Origin: Roseburia_D yibonii
GTDB lineage: Bacteria > Bacillota > Clostridia > Lachnospirales > Lachnospiraceae
Assembly (NCBI RefSeq): GCF_014297335.1
Contig: NZ_JACOQH010000002.1
Location: 186,001 to 250,000 of the forward strand
Length of the DNA stretch: 64,000 bases
Reading direction: 5' to 3'
The notes below the pieces were generated by a model that ran no database searches, was not told the DNA's origin, and worked only from the letters and a program-made list of their open reading frames with translations. The stretch's first letter is position 1. Every line of letters starts with the position of its first letter. Positions 50,156 through 58,504 of the stretch are shown piece by piece. Position numbers and translations under genes: made by a program.

Positions 50156-51082
50156 TCACATACCGGAAAGAAGAAGCATACCGATACAGACACTGCTTAT
50201 GGCAAAGACCGTTTTCATCCTGAGATAATGCGTGGTAGAAAGCCCGGCGTCTTTGATCATGGAAGAAGTCTGAGCCAGTCCGCAGATCCCGCCGAAGGAA
50301 GTAAAACCAAGGGCGAGCCCAAAGCGCAGCGGAAAGGAACGGATGGCGGAAGTCTTATGGATCCCGGTCGTTACTTCAAGGATGCCCGCGCAGAGCGTCT
50401 GGGTCAGTTCACTGCCGAACGGGAACATACGAATGAAGGCGGTCAAAATGGAAAAAAACATGATATAGCCACCGAGTTTGGTCAGGGTTTCAAACCCATT
50501 TAGAATACCGGCGTCAATGATTTTGAAATTCAGTTGAGATCGTGATGTCGGTTTTTTTGTATCTGGAGAAAAAACGGTTCCCTTTTTACAGCGGAGCAGC
50601 CCGAAAAAGCCATAAAAAAGCGGCGGAAGGTAAAGAGAAACAATTCCGACCGGCAAAAGATCCGGGCGCTTTAAGCAGGTACAAAATACATAGCCGTTTA
50701 GAAATACCGGGCTTAGGTTATTGCAGATGCAGATCAGGATATTGCCCTCGGCTTTGGACATTTCATGGCTGCTCACGAGATCTGCGGTGATCTTACTGCC
50801 CAGAGGAAAGCCGAACAGCAGGCCGGCAAAAAGAGGAAACACGCCGGCGCGGCTGATCGGATAAAACGGTTTTATCACTGCATAGAGATATTTTGTGATA
50901 TAATGGAAATAACCGGATGCGATCAGGATGTTCGATAAAATGCCAAGCGGCAGGAGCGTGGGAAGCAGTGAGGTATACCAGAGCAAGAGCCCGTCGGCAG
51001 CGGCATGAACGGTTACTTCCGGGAACAGCAATATAAAAAGAATAAAAACAAATACACAAATGACGGAAATAGTTTTTCTCAT
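50156..51082 (-). CDS. ylbJ: Sporulation integral membrane protein YlbJ
   Basis: A 308-residue membrane protein with about eight helices and nucleoside-recognition (Gate) domain features: LLPTLLPLGILSNILI, LFGFPLGSKITADLV and FGGICGLAQTSSMIKDAG. In B. subtilis YlbJ is needed for spore cortex formation or wet-heat resistance and lies near coaD, as here. The stop is one base from the stop of the coiled-coil gene, with no terminator between. Confidence 0.88.
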   Translation of the reverse strand: MRKTISVICVFVFILFILLFPEVTVHAAADGLLLWYTSLLPTLLPLGILSNILIASGYFHYITKYLYAVIKPFYPISRAGVFPLFAGLLFGFPLGSKITADLVSSHEMSKAEGNILICICNNLSPVFLNGYVFCTCLKRPDLLPVGIVSLYLPPLFYGFFGLLRCKKGTVFSPDTKKPTSRSQLNFKIIDAGILNGFETLTKLGGYIMFFSILTAFIRMFPFGSELTQTLCAGILEVTTGIHKTSAIRSFPLRFGLALGFTSFGGICGLAQTSSMIKDAGLSTTHYLRMKTVFAISSVCIGMLLLSGM

Positions 51083-51129
51083 ACTTCAATATATTTTTAA
51101 GGAAGAAATGATATGACAAGTGTGTGAAA

Positions 51130-51948
51130 ATGAAAAAAATCGGATTTTTCCTGTTGATCGGAATACTCTGTCTGGATGTTCAGCTTTTTTCCCATGTAAG
51201 GCAGGAGGCGGAGTTTGCCTGTGTGATCGACCGTGATCGCCTGTATACGGCTTTTCGGGATGAACAGGTTCCGCTTGAAGTCTATGAGACGATCGCGGAT
51301 GGGAAGAAAGAGGAATTTTCGGAAAGAATGTTCTGCTATTTTATTACCGGGGACACCGGATCGGATGCCGCCGGGCATCTGCAAAAGAAGCTGGAACGAA
51401 AGAAAAGTCCGATCCTGGATGAATTTACTTCCTATATCGATGCGGTCTGGCAGGATGTCACATATTTTCCGATACCGCAGTCACAGACCAGGGAAGAGAT
51501 GGATGTGAGTTATTGCGATTCCTGGATGCAGAGCCGGACGTTCGGCGGAAAGCGGGGACATGAAGGCTGCGATATCATGGCATCGGTCAATACGCGGGGT
51601 GTCTATCCCGTTGTCAGCATGACGGACGGCGTAGTGGAAGCGGTCGGCTGGCTTAAGCTTGGCGGCTGGCGCATCGGGATCCGAAGTCCGAGCGGAGGAT
51701 ATTTCTATTATGCGCATCTTGCGGAATATGCTGCGGACTTTGAAGTCGGAGAAGAGATAAATGCCGGAGAGCTCCTTGGTTTTATGGGAGACAGCGGGTA
51801 TGGTGATACGCCCGGAACCGTTGGAAATTTCCCGGTGCATCTGCATATCGGGATCTATATCAATGATGCGGATGGAAATGAGGTCAGTGTAAATCCATAC
51901 TGGGTCCTGTGCGCGCTCGATGACAAAAAATTAGTGTATGATTATTAA
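51130..51948 (+). CDS. M23 peptidase, LytM-type endopeptidase with N-terminal anchor
   Basis: A 272-residue protein (GTG at 51124 would add two residues). A hydrophobic N-terminal signal or anchor (about 4-18) is followed by a 100-residue linker and an M23 domain with the zinc ligands HxxxD (HEGCD) and HxH (HLHIG). It cleaves peptidoglycan cross-bridges. The start lacks a good ribosome site; AAGGAAG lies about 25 bases away, with a 4-codon frame between. Divergent from ylbJ. Role in growth or sporulation is unknown. Confidence 0.83.
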   Translation: MKKIGFFLLIGILCLDVQLFSHVRQEAEFACVIDRDRLYTAFRDEQVPLEVYETIADGKKEEFSERMFCYFITGDTGSDAAGHLQKKLERKKSPILDEFTSYIDAVWQDVTYFPIPQSQTREEMDVSYCDSWMQSRTFGGKRGHEGCDIMASVNTRGVYPVVSMTDGVVEAVGWLKLGGWRIGIRSPSGGYFYYAHLAEYAADFEVGEEINAGELLGFMGDSGYGDTPGTVGNFPVHLHIGIYINDADGNEVSVNPYWVLCALDDKKLVYDY

Positions 51949-51957
51949 AGGATAAAA

Positions 51958-52683
51958 ATGAAAAGTTTAAGACTGGATAAATATCTTGCCGATATGGGGA
52001 TCGGAACAAGAAGTGAGATCAAGGAAAAAATAAAAAAAGGACTGGTTACGGTAAACGGGGAAACCGCCGGGCGACCGGAAGTCAGGGTGACGCCGGGAGA
52101 AGATCAGGTCACGGTAAACGGTGTGGTGGTCTCTTATGCCACATTTTCCTACTATATGTTAAACAAACCGGCGGGCTGCGTGTCCGCTACCGAGGACTTA
52201 AGACATGAGACGGTGCTCGATCTCATTGATGAACCGGGCAAAAAAGATCTGTTCCCGGTTGGCAGGCTCGATATCGATACCGAAGGGCTGCTCCTTATCA
52301 CCAATGACGGGGAACTCGCGCACCGCCTGCTTGCCCCGAAAAAGCATGTGGCAAAAACTTATTTTGCCCGGATCCGGGGATGCGTGGATGAGACGGATGC
52401 AGCAAAGATGAATGAAGGATTGGATATCGGTGAAAAACGGCCGACACTTCCGGCAGAACTTGTGATCTTAAAGGCGGGTGACATATCGGAGATCATGCTT
52501 ACGATCACGGAGGGAAAATTCCATCAGGTAAAGCGGATGTTTGAGACAGTCGGGAAGGAAGTCCTTTATTTAAAGCGGCTTTCCATGGGAACACTCACAC
52601 TGGATGAGACGTTAGAGAGCGGACAGTACCGGCCGCTCACAGAAAAAGAAATCGAAGATTTGAAGGGAAATCAGACATGTTAA
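51958..52683 (+). CDS. RsuA/RluB family rRNA pseudouridine synthase
   Basis: A 241-residue enzyme with an N-terminal S4 domain (RLDKYLADMGIGTRSE) and a pseudouridine synthase domain with the catalytic aspartate in VGRLDIDTEGLLL. The C-terminus ends with MSMGTLTLDE and Y(R)PLTEKE. RsuA (16S U516) is the closer fit in length than RluB. It overlaps the next gene by seven bases. Confidence 0.9.
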   Translation: MKSLRLDKYLADMGIGTRSEIKEKIKKGLVTVNGETAGRPEVRVTPGEDQVTVNGVVVSYATFSYYMLNKPAGCVSATEDLRHETVLDLIDEPGKKDLFPVGRLDIDTEGLLLITNDGELAHRLLAPKKHVAKTYFARIRGCVDETDAAKMNEGLDIGEKRPTLPAELVILKAGDISEIMLTITEGKFHQVKRMFETVGKEVLYLKRLSMGTLTLDETLESGQYRPLTEKEIEDLKGNQTC

Positions 52684-53351
52684 AAAATAAAAAAGCGGTG
52701 ATATTTGATCTGGACGGCACGCTGGTGGATTCCATGTGGATGTGGAAGGGCATTGACATAGAATTTCTGGCAAAAAAAGGGCTTGCCTATCCGGAAGATT
52801 TAGAAGCAAAGATCGAGGGCATGAGTTTTGATGAGACGGCGGAGTACTTTGCAAAAGCATTTCCAATCCCAGAGACACCGGAAGAATTAAAAGTGATCTG
52901 GAATAATATGGCCCGGGAAAAATACGAAAAGGAAGTTCCTTTTAAACCTGGTGCGCTGAAATTTTTGCAGTACTTAAAGGCGAACGGGATCCGGACCGGG
53001 ATCGCGACCAGCAATTCGAGAGACCTTTTAAACGCGGTTGCCACGGCACACGATCTGTATTCCTACATTGAGGTGTTTCAGACCTCGGATGAAGTCAAAA
53101 AAGGCAAACCGGCGCCGGATGTGTTTTTAAGTGCGGCGAAGCATTTAAAGGTTGACCCGGCGGACTGTCTGGTATTTGAGGACATTCCAAACGGCATTCT
53201 GGCAGGAAAAAACGCGGGGATGACGGTATGCGCGGTCGCGGATCAATATTCTGAGGATCTTATCGACACCAAAAAGAAACTGGCGGATTTTTATATTACG
53301 TCCTATGAGCAGGTACTGGATCATTCGTATGAGGATTTGAGAAATGAGTAA
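52677..53351 (+). CDS. HAD-superfamily phosphatase, beta-phosphoglucomutase-like
   Basis: A 224-residue HAD with a helical C1 cap. Motif I is FDLDGTLVDSM, motif II is TSNSRDLL, the lysine is in KKGKPAPD, and motif IV is VFEDIPNGI. The substrate is likely a small phosphosugar but cannot be specified. It overlaps the genes on both sides by seven or eight bases, so it belongs to one operon with the pseudouridine synthase and YgiQ. Confidence 0.87.
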   Translation: MLKNKKAVIFDLDGTLVDSMWMWKGIDIEFLAKKGLAYPEDLEAKIEGMSFDETAEYFAKAFPIPETPEELKVIWNNMAREKYEKEVPFKPGALKFLQYLKANGIRTGIATSNSRDLLNAVATAHDLYSYIEVFQTSDEVKKGKPAPDVFLSAAKHLKVDPADCLVFEDIPNGILAGKNAGMTVCAVADQYSEDLIDTKKKLADFYITSYEQVLDHSYEDLRNE

Positions 53352-55299
53352 CGGATTTTTACCAATTTCAAAAGAAGATATGGAAAGGGAACACATCACG
53401 CAGCTTGACTTTGTGTATGTGATCGGGGATGCCTATGTGGATCATCCCTCGTTCGGACATGCCATTATCAGCCGCATTTTGCAGCTGCATGGCTATACGG
53501 TCGGCATCATTTCACAGCCGGACTGGCGGGATAAGGACAGCATTTCGATCCTTGGTGAGCCGCGTCTCGGTTTTCTTGTGACTGCGGGAAACATGGACTC
53601 CATGGTAAATCATTATTCGGTGTCCAAACACAGACGGAACATGGATTCCTTTACCCCGGGCGGTGTGATGGGAAAACGCCCGGACTATGCGACGATCGTT
53701 TACTGCAACCTGATAAGGCAGACCTATAAACATACCCCGATCCTGATTGGCGGCATCGAGGCGAGCCTGCGCAGACTCGGACATTACGATTACTGGTCGG
53801 GCAGGGTGAAACGTTCGATCCTTTTAGATTCCGGTGCGGATCTTATCATGTACGGCATGGGCGAACGCAGTGTCGTACAGATCGCAGAAGCTCTGGACAG
53901 CGGACTTGCGGTCAAAGATATTACCTTTATTGACGGTACGGTTTACAAGACCAGAAACCGTGAGGATATCTACGATGCCATTGAGCTGCCGCACTTTGAG
54001 GAGATCAAGTCGGACAAGCGCGCCTATGCGAAAAGCTTTTATACACAGTACTGCAATACCGATCCGTTTTCCGGCAAGCGGCTCTTTGAAACGTATGACG
54101 AAAAAATGTTCGTTGTGCAGAATCCGCCGCAGAACCCGTTGTCAAAACTTGAAATGGATCAGGTATATGACCTTCCGTATATGCGGGCGTATCATCCGAG
54201 TTACGAGAGCGCGGGCGGCGTACCTGCCATTTCCGAAGTGAAATACAGCCTGATCAGCAACCGGGGCTGCTTTGGAGGATGCAGTTTCTGCGCGTTGACA
54301 TTTCATCAGGGACGGATCATACAGGCGCGCAGTCAGGAGTCTATCTTAAAAGAAGCAAAAATGATCACGGAAGATCCGGGATTTAAAGGTTATATCCATG
54401 ACGTCGGCGGGCCGACCGCGAATTTCCGCGCACCGGCATGCAAAAAGCAGCTCACCAAAGGCGCCTGTCCGAACAAACAGTGTCTGTTCCCGAAACCATG
54501 CGCAAATCTGATCGCAGATCACAAAGATTACATTGAACTGCTGCACAAACTGCGTGCGCTTCCAAAAGTAAAGAAGGTCTTTATCCGTTCGGGAATCCGA
54601 TTTGATTATCTTCTGGCGGACAAAGACCGCACATTTTTGCGGGAGCTCTGTGAGCATCATGTGAGCGGGCAGCTTAAGGTGGCACCGGAGCATATTTCAG
54701 ATGCCGTGCTGGAAAAGATGGGGAAACCGCCGGTTGCGGTTTACCGTGAATTTGTGAAAGAGTACAAAGCCATGAACGAGAAACTCGGGAAAAAGCAGTA
54801 TCTTGTGCCGTATCTGATGAGTTCCCATCCGGGATCCACATTAAAGGAAGCCGTGGAGCTTGCGGAGTTTTTGCGGGATCTCGGCTATATGCCGGAGCAG
54901 GTGCAGGACTTTTACCCGACGCCGTCCACGATCTCGACCTGCATGTACTACACTGGGCTTGATCCGCGAACCATGCAGCCGGTCTATGTTGCGACCAATC
55001 CGCATGAGAAGGCGATGCAGCGTGCGCTGATCCAGTACCGGAATCCGGAAAATTATGATCTGGTACATGAGGCACTGATCAAGGCGGGGCGTGAGGATCT
55101 GATCGGATTTGACGAAAAATGTCTGATCCGTCCGCGTAAGTTAAAGAGTGAAAAAAGCGGAAAGCCACAGGCAAGAACGCAGTCCGGGCGCACGAAGCCA
55201 AAATATTCCGGAAATTCGGCGGGCAATTCCAATGGCGCAAAGAAAAAAAGTACCGGGCGTAAACCGATCCGCAACGTACACAAAAAGAAGCAGAAATAA
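53344..55299 (+). CDS. YgiQ family radical SAM protein
   Basis: A 651-residue radical SAM enzyme. The N-terminal UPF0313 part begins GFLPISKEDMEREHI; the cluster triad is GCFGGCSFCAL, with YPTPSTISTCMYYTG in the C-terminal DUF3362 part. The last ~60 residues are a Lys/Arg-rich, disordered tail. The function is unknown. It is widely conserved in bacteria. It overlaps the HAD gene by eight bases. Confidence 0.9.
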   Translation: MSNGFLPISKEDMEREHITQLDFVYVIGDAYVDHPSFGHAIISRILQLHGYTVGIISQPDWRDKDSISILGEPRLGFLVTAGNMDSMVNHYSVSKHRRNMDSFTPGGVMGKRPDYATIVYCNLIRQTYKHTPILIGGIEASLRRLGHYDYWSGRVKRSILLDSGADLIMYGMGERSVVQIAEALDSGLAVKDITFIDGTVYKTRNREDIYDAIELPHFEEIKSDKRAYAKSFYTQYCNTDPFSGKRLFETYDEKMFVVQNPPQNPLSKLEMDQVYDLPYMRAYHPSYESAGGVPAISEVKYSLISNRGCFGGCSFCALTFHQGRIIQARSQESILKEAKMITEDPGFKGYIHDVGGPTANFRAPACKKQLTKGACPNKQCLFPKPCANLIADHKDYIELLHKLRALPKVKKVFIRSGIRFDYLLADKDRTFLRELCEHHVSGQLKVAPEHISDAVLEKMGKPPVAVYREFVKEYKAMNEKLGKKQYLVPYLMSSHPGSTLKEAVELAEFLRDLGYMPEQVQDFYPTPSTISTCMYYTGLDPRTMQPVYVATNPHEKAMQRALIQYRNPENYDLVHEALIKAGREDLIGFDEKCLIRPRKLKSEKSGKPQARTQSGRTKPKYSGNSAGNSNGAKKKSTGRKPIRNVHKKKQK

Positions 55300-55317
55300 C
55301 AAAATGTTGGAGAAATC

Positions 55318-56304
55318 ATGAAAGAATATATTATTGGGAAAAATGAGGCAAATCAAAGACTGGATAAATACCTTCACAAATTGCTGAAAGAGGCTTCAAA
55401 CGGTTTCCTTTACAAGATGCTCCGAAAGAAGAACATTACCTTAAACGGAAAGAAAGCTGAGGGTGTTGAGAAATTACAGGAGGGGGATCATGTAAAGCTT
55501 TTTCTCTCGGATGAGACTTTCCTGAAATTCGCGGGTCAGCCGTCTGTGCATAAGGATGAAGCGAACGTGAAGTTAAAGCCGGTCTCCCTTTCAGTTGTTT
55601 ATGAAGATGAGGATATTCTGATCATCAATAAACCGCAGGGGATGTTGTCCCAGAAGGCAAAGCCATCGGATGTTTCCGCCAATGAATATATTATGGAGTA
55701 TCTGCTTGACACCGGCGCACTGACCGGGGAGGATCTGCGCACTTTCCGGCCATCCATCTGCAACCGCTTAGATCGTAACACATCCGGACTTCTGATCGCA
55801 GGAAAAAGTCTGCGCGGGCTGCAGGAGGTGGCAGAATGCTTAAAAGACCGGAGCATGAAAAAATATTACCGCTGTATCGTAAAGGGAACCGTTGCGGAGA
55901 AAAAGAAGATCACCGGCTATCTGAAAAAGGATGAAGGCAGCAATCAGGTTCAGATTTATTCGAAAGAAGTTCCGGACAGCAGGTATATCGAAACCGAATA
56001 TACGCCGGTTGAAACGTTTCCGGACGCTACGCTCCTTGAAGTCCATCTGATCACCGGACGTTCCCATCAGATCCGTGCGCACCTGGCATCCATCGGCCAT
56101 CCGATTGCCGGAGATGAAAAATACGGAGACCATAACTGGAACCTGACGTTAAAGAAAAAGTACGGCATCCGTGGGCAGATGCTGCATGCTTACCGCTTGG
56201 AATTCCCGGATGGGAGAAAAGTGACAGCGCCGGTGCCGGAGAGCTTTGAAAAGCTGGCAGGAGTTGACAGAAAAATTTTTCAAAGGGAATATGAACAGCG
56301 GTGA
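55318..56304 (+). CDS. RluA-family pseudouridine synthase, RluC/RluD-like
   Basis: A 328-residue protein with an N-terminal S4 domain (NQRLDKYLHKLLKEA) and a catalytic domain. The active aspartate lies in ICNRLDRNTSGLL, and HQIRAHLASIGHPIAGDEKYG is the conserved end motif. The RNA target (23S rRNA or tRNA) cannot be read from sequence alone. An AAATG start follows GGAGA. Confidence 0.92.
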   Translation: MKEYIIGKNEANQRLDKYLHKLLKEASNGFLYKMLRKKNITLNGKKAEGVEKLQEGDHVKLFLSDETFLKFAGQPSVHKDEANVKLKPVSLSVVYEDEDILIINKPQGMLSQKAKPSDVSANEYIMEYLLDTGALTGEDLRTFRPSICNRLDRNTSGLLIAGKSLRGLQEVAECLKDRSMKKYYRCIVKGTVAEKKKITGYLKKDEGSNQVQIYSKEVPDSRYIETEYTPVETFPDATLLEVHLITGRSHQIRAHLASIGHPIAGDEKYGDHNWNLTLKKKYGIRGQMLHAYRLEFPDGRKVTAPVPESFEKLAGVDRKIFQREYEQR

Positions 56305-56343
56305 CAGCAAAAAATATAGAAATGAAAGGAGCCGCTTCGTTAT

Positions 56344-57786
56344 ATGAATATTCGAAAAATGACGATTGAAGATATGTGTTTTACAACAGAAAAACAGGAA
56401 TTTGATCGTAAAAGTGCGAGGATTACTGCAGCGACGATTGCAACACCAATGATAGCGTTTGCGAATGCCGATGGTGGACTGCTGGCGATTGGCATTGAAG
56501 ACAATGGAAAAATTACGGGAATTGATGACTATTTACCGAATATCAATGAGATTCTGCGGGCTCCGTTTGATTTTTGCGTACCGACAATTCGTATTGAAAC
56601 ACAGACGATCGAATGTGTGGATGATAATGGAAAAAAGAACCATATTTTGCTGATCTATGTTCCACAGAGCAGTGAACTGCATGCAAATCACAGAGATGAA
56701 GTGTATTTACGTGTTGGTGATAAATCAAAAAAACTTACATTTGATGAACGCATGCAGCTTATGTATGCAAAAGGAGCAAGGTATTTTGAAGATGAACCGG
56801 TATATGGCACATCCATAAACGATCTTGATATGAACGAAGTTGCTGCATATTGCAAAAGAATCGGCTATGGAAAAACACCGGAGGAGTATATCCGTCAAAA
56901 TAAAAGCTTTCTGGTGTCAGCCAACGGCAGGGAAGAGTTGAGTGGCGCGGCGATTTTGTTGTTTGGTAAAGAACCACAGCAATATTTTAAGCGTGCGCGG
57001 GTACGTTTTATCCGTTATGAGGGAACAGAAGCCAGGGTTGGTGCACAAATGAACGTGGTTAAGGATAAAATTTTTGAAGGAAGAATTCTTCAGATTGTGG
57101 AACAGTCTATAGATTTTGTCCGTGACCAGATAAAAGAACATACTTATCTTGGAAGAGAGGGAAAATTCGTTACGGAATCCGAATATCCCGAATTTGCATG
57201 GAAAGAAATCATTGTGAATGCGATCGCTCACAGGGATTACAGCATTAAAGGCACTGATATTCAGATAAAAATGTTTGATGATCATTTTACAGTGGAAAGT
57301 CCGGGCACTCTGCCCGGGATTGTCAGGATCAATAATATGCGGCAGGTTCATTTCTCAAGAAATCCGAAAATTGCAGAAGTGCTTCATGAATATGAATATG
57401 TGCGTGAATATGGGGAAGGTGTCGACCGGTTATATAATGAAATGAAAGAAGCCGGACTGCCGTCTCCGGAATACTATATGGAAGCTTTTATGCTTCACGC
57501 AACGTTAAAAAACAGGAAGTATGTGGAGCATGCCGTGGACACCACCCAAGTCGCCACCCAAGTCGCCACCCAAGTCACCACCCAAGTCGATATTTCCGAT
57601 AAAATTACTGCGTACTGTAAGGAACCACGAAAAAAATCAGAAATTATGGCATATTGCGGTTATAAAAATGCAAAAAGTTTTACGAAAAAATATTTAAAAC
57701 CGCTGATGGATCAGGGACTTATTACAATGACTATTCCCGATAAACCAAACAGCCAGAATCAGCGTTATATAACAACCGTTAAGTAG
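56344..57786 (+). CDS. AlbA_2-domain ATP-binding regulator
   Basis: A 480-residue protein. The N-terminal AlbA_2/Schlafen-like domain (about 10-125) starts EKQEFDRKSARI and includes GLLAIGIEDNG; the HATPase_c_4 domain is in the middle, with VNAIAHRDYSIKGTDIQIKMFDD; a C-terminal winged helix (about 425-475) follows. Between them lies a fourfold TTQV/ATQV repeat (residues about 400-415). These proteins are annotated as transcriptional regulators or RecG-related; the target is unknown. The gene is less GC-rich than the neighbours and may be an acquisition. AAAGGAG precedes the ATG. Confidence 0.8.
   Translation: MNIRKMTIEDMCFTTEKQEFDRKSARITAATIATPMIAFANADGGLLAIGIEDNGKITGIDDYLPNINEILRAPFDFCVPTIRIETQTIECVDDNGKKNHILLIYVPQSSELHANHRDEVYLRVGDKSKKLTFDERMQLMYAKGARYFEDEPVYGTSINDLDMNEVAAYCKRIGYGKTPEEYIRQNKSFLVSANGREELSGAAILLFGKEPQQYFKRARVRFIRYEGTEARVGAQMNVVKDKIFEGRILQIVEQSIDFVRDQIKEHTYLGREGKFVTESEYPEFAWKEIIVNAIAHRDYSIKGTDIQIKMFDDHFTVESPGTLPGIVRINNMRQVHFSRNPKIAEVLHEYEYVREYGEGVDRLYNEMKEAGLPSPEYYMEAFMLHATLKNRKYVEHAVDTTQVATQVATQVTTQVDISDKITAYCKEPRKKSEIMAYCGYKNAKSFTKKYLKPLMDQGLITMTIPDKPNSQNQRYITTVK
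57541..57588 (+). repeat. Four in-frame 12-bp tandem repeats
   Basis: Four copies of (A/G)CCACCCAAGTC encode the (T/A)TQV repeats. Being in frame and near-identical, they could change copy number by slippage without breaking the protein. Confidence 0.9.
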
Positions 57787-57796
57787 CCTCACCCGG

Positions 57797-57825
57797 TTGC
57801 ACAAATGTTCTCCTTGCGGTATAAT
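57797..57825 (+). promoter_or_regulatory. Sigma-A promoter of recU
   Basis: TTGCAC, 17-bp spacer, TATAAT, about 35 bp before the recU start. Confidence 0.7.
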
Positions 57826-57859
57826 TTTCCTTAGAATGACAAAGACACTGGGGGATAGT

Positions 57860-58393
57860 ATGGCAACCTGGAATTCAAGAGGTTTAAGAGGTTCCACCTT
57901 AGAGGAATTTATTAACCGCACCAATGAAAAATATCTGGAAAACGGACTGGCACTGATCCAGAAAGTGCCGACTCCGATCACACCGATCAATATTGACAAG
58001 CAGACCAGGCATATCACACTGGCTTATTTTGACCAGAGAAGTACGGTAGACTATATCGGAGCCGTGCAGGGCATTCCGGTCTGCTTTGACGCGAAAGAAT
58101 GCAATACCGACACATTCCCGCTTCAGAACATCCATGAACATCAGGTGAAGTTCATGGAGGATTTTGAAAAGCAGGGCGGTATCGCATTTTTTCTTGTGTC
58201 TTTTACGGCAAGGGACGAATTTTATTACCTGCGGCTTGCCGAACTCTTAAAGTTCTGGAACCGCGCAAAGGAAGGCGGACGCAAGAGTTTCCGGCGCGAG
58301 GAACTGGATCCCTCCTTCTTTCTTTCGGTGGAACGGGGCGTTTTAGTGCCGTATCTGACCGGATTGCAGAGGGATTTGGATATGAGGGATTGA
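57860..58393 (+). CDS. recU: Holliday junction resolvase RecU
   Basis: A 178-residue RecU nuclease, the resolvase of Gram-positive bacteria. NSRGLRGSTLEEFIN at the N-terminus, the metal-binding aspartate in STVDYIG, the E/K motif in CFDAKECN, and HQVKFMEDFEKQGGIAFFLV are family features. The ATG at 57860 follows GGGGGA; the frame from 57797 overlaps the promoter. It is the likely partner of RuvAB (22083-23708). Confidence 0.9.
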   Translation: MATWNSRGLRGSTLEEFINRTNEKYLENGLALIQKVPTPITPINIDKQTRHITLAYFDQRSTVDYIGAVQGIPVCFDAKECNTDTFPLQNIHEHQVKFMEDFEKQGGIAFFLVSFTARDEFYYLRLAELLKFWNRAKEGGRKSFRREELDPSFFLSVERGVLVPYLTGLQRDLDMRD

Positions 58394-58418
58394 CATTTTA
58401 GCGGTTACTGGATATAAT
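58390..58418 (+). promoter_or_regulatory. Consensus sigma-A promoter of the his operon
   Basis: TTGACA, 17-bp spacer, TATAAT, a perfect match; start point near 58425. The leader to hisZ is about 80 nt. Confidence 0.88.
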
Positions 58419-58433
58419 AGGATAAGCATTTTG

Positions 58434-58455
58434 GCGTGGTAGCATGGTAGCACGC
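58434..58455. promoter_or_regulatory. Palindrome with tandem repeat in the his leader
   Basis: GCGTG and CACGC flank a 12-nt centre, and TGGTAGCA is repeated twice in tandem (58437-58444, 58445-58452). Located just after the transcription start, it could be an operator or a leader hairpin. It is too short for a T-box. Confidence 0.4.
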
Positions 58456-58504
58456 TAAAGTGGAAGCGAAAAAGTATAATTACAAAAGGGATTTGGAGGA
58501 TTTT

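Noticed and set aside
50228..50790. Plus-strand open frames inside ylbJ
   Set aside because: They are low-complexity shadows of the YlbJ gene without start signals.
58425..58504. T-box riboswitch in the his leader
   Set aside because: The 80-nt leader is too short, and no T-box sequence or antiterminator pair is present.
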